Origin: Colimorpha_A sp045593985
GTDB lineage: Bacteria > Bacillota > Clostridia > Oscillospirales > CAG-272
Assembly (NCBI GenBank): GCA_045593985.1
Contig: JAZNXR010000088.1
Location: 1 to 14,528 of the forward strand
Length of the DNA: 14,528 bases
Direction: 5' to 3'
Below the pieces are notes generated by a model. The model was not told the DNA's origin, searched no databases, and saw nothing but the letters and a program-made list of their open reading frames with translations. The translations under genes were made by a program, and so were the position numbers. Shown here one piece after another: positions 13,734 to 14,528 of this stretch. Within the stretch, counting starts at the first letter, position 1; each line of letters starts with the position of its first letter.

Positions 13734-14528
13734 GTGTCAGACGATAAAATAAACGCCCTTTTAAACGCAAAAAACGAAATAGCGGATAAACGAATTTCGT
13801 TACACGAAAAAACGCTGTCGTACATTTCCGAGCTTTCGGAGGTGCTGATCGACGAAGCAGACGAGGACGAAATATTCTTCCGAGATGAAGGCTTTATCAG
13901 CCGCTACCACGCACTGACAGAGCAAAGAAGGGACAAAACCGTTGCTCCCTTCAACGAAGCCGATATAAACACGGTCGAAAGGCAATTGACCGAAGCGGAA
14001 AAGGCGCTGCTCTGCCTGCGCCTGACCGATATCCTCGGAATACTCGGCATAGAGGGCGTCGAAACCTTCTTCGACGAGCCGCCAAAGACATCAGGCGAAA
14101 ACGTCAGTACGGTAAAAAGCAGAGGCGCAGATGACGCATATATAGCATTTGCGTCAAGCATGACAGAGCCGAGAGTAAGCTACGTTCACGATTTGAACGA
14201 GGTCTGTGAAAACGTCCTTTACGGCAAGACCGCATACGGAATACTTCCTCTCTCAGGTGCGAAAAGCCTCTTGCTCAAATATGGGCTCAAAACCGCAAAG
14301 CGAGTAAAAATTAAAAATCAGGACGGAACATATACCGCATACTCGCTGATAAAAAGAGAACTAAACATGCCGAAAGGTACTGAAAGCATATACTTTGAAT
14401 TAGAAGTAAAAACCAACGATCCGAGTGCGCTTATAATAGCCTCCGAGGTATGCTCAATGAAGCTTGTGAATATGAATTATTCCTCCGAGGAAGAAGCACT
14501 CACAGCATCATTCAAGATATCGGAAAGC
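13734..14528 (+). CDS. Partial gene: possible non-catalytic prephenate dehydratase/ACT-like protein
   Basis: 265 codons are visible and the frame is still open at the right edge. The GTG start has AAAGGAG seven bases upstream, and the gene follows aroF by 17 bases, so it belongs to the operon. About 1-110 is mainly helical and highly charged, unassigned. About 135-175 resembles the first lobe of prephenate dehydratase: DAYIAFASSM, then DLNEVCENVLYGKTAYGILPLSG, which lines up with the FTEAYNSVVNGECDCAVLPIENS stretch of the PheA in this window. About 196-208 recalls the segment before ACT, and about 217-263 (SIYFELEVKTNDPSALIIAS) has the spacing of an ACT domain. The catalytic TRF is absent and about 90 residues of the second lobe are missing. 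Function unknown; a regulatory role is inference from resemblance and context. Confidence 0.75.
   Translation, partial: MSDDKINALLNAKNEIADKRISLHEKTLSYISELSEVLIDEADEDEIFFRDEGFISRYHALTEQRRDKTVAPFNEADINTVERQLTEAEKALLCLRLTDILGILGIEGVETFFDEPPKTSGENVSTVKSRGADDAYIAFASSMTEPRVSYVHDLNEVCENVLYGKTAYGILPLSGAKSLLLKYGLKTAKRVKIKNQDGTYTAYSLIKRELNMPKGTESIYFELEVKTNDPSALIIASEVCSMKLVNMNYSSEEEALTASFKISES

Overview
The window looks like a chromosomal segment from a low- to mid-GC anaerobic Firmicute, most likely an uncultured gut or rumen Clostridia (Oscillospiraceae-like). This is inferred from gene content (yabB-rsmI pairing, a G5-M23 peptidase, a CM-PDT PheA), from AAAGGA/GGAGG ribosome binding sites and TTGAAA/TATAAT-type promoters, and from palindromic intergenic repeats with GTAGGG/CCCTAC ends of a kind I associate with gut Clostridia. 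No database search was possible, so the taxonomy is a guess.

Layout. Bases 1-950 contain no gene and are packed with hairpin-forming intergenic repeats, including two longer duplicated blocks (1-172 = 492-664; 227-321 = 770-864). On the minus strand follow a membrane-anchored G5/M23 cell-wall peptidase with its own promoter and terminator (992-2521), then a three-gene minus-strand unit read from about 5645 down to 2856: a class I aminotransferase, a YabB/TrmN6-type N6-adenine methyltransferase and rsmI, closed by a strong terminator that overlaps the rsmI stop codon. Between 5646 and 5804 two good sigma-A-type promoters sit back to back.

The plus strand from 5805 to the right edge is an aromatic amino acid operon: pheA (chorismate mutase-prephenate dehydratase-ACT), aroB, aroC, an aroE-aroK fusion, aroA, tyrA, a type I DAHP synthase, and a partial gene running off the edge. 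aroC/aroE-K and aroE-K/aroA overlap by ATGA, which indicates translational coupling. Repeat hairpins are inserted between aroB and aroC and between aroA and tyrA. Together these genes cover DAHP synthesis to chorismate and on to phenylpyruvate and 4-hydroxyphenylpyruvate, and the divergent aminotransferase could supply the final transamination. The one shikimate step with no gene here is 3-dehydroquinate dehydratase.

The most interesting item is the last, partial gene (13734 onward, GTG start). Its middle and C-terminal parts resemble a shrunken prephenate-dehydratase lobe plus an ACT-like domain without the catalytic Thr-Arg-Phe motif. It may be a non-catalytic PheA relative acting as a regulator in the pathway operon. 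Other points worth checking are the AroE-AroK fusion, an exact 11-residue repeat in the cytoplasmic tail of the M23 protein, an unexplained plus-strand terminator at 2763-2791, and a palindrome over the pheA promoter.
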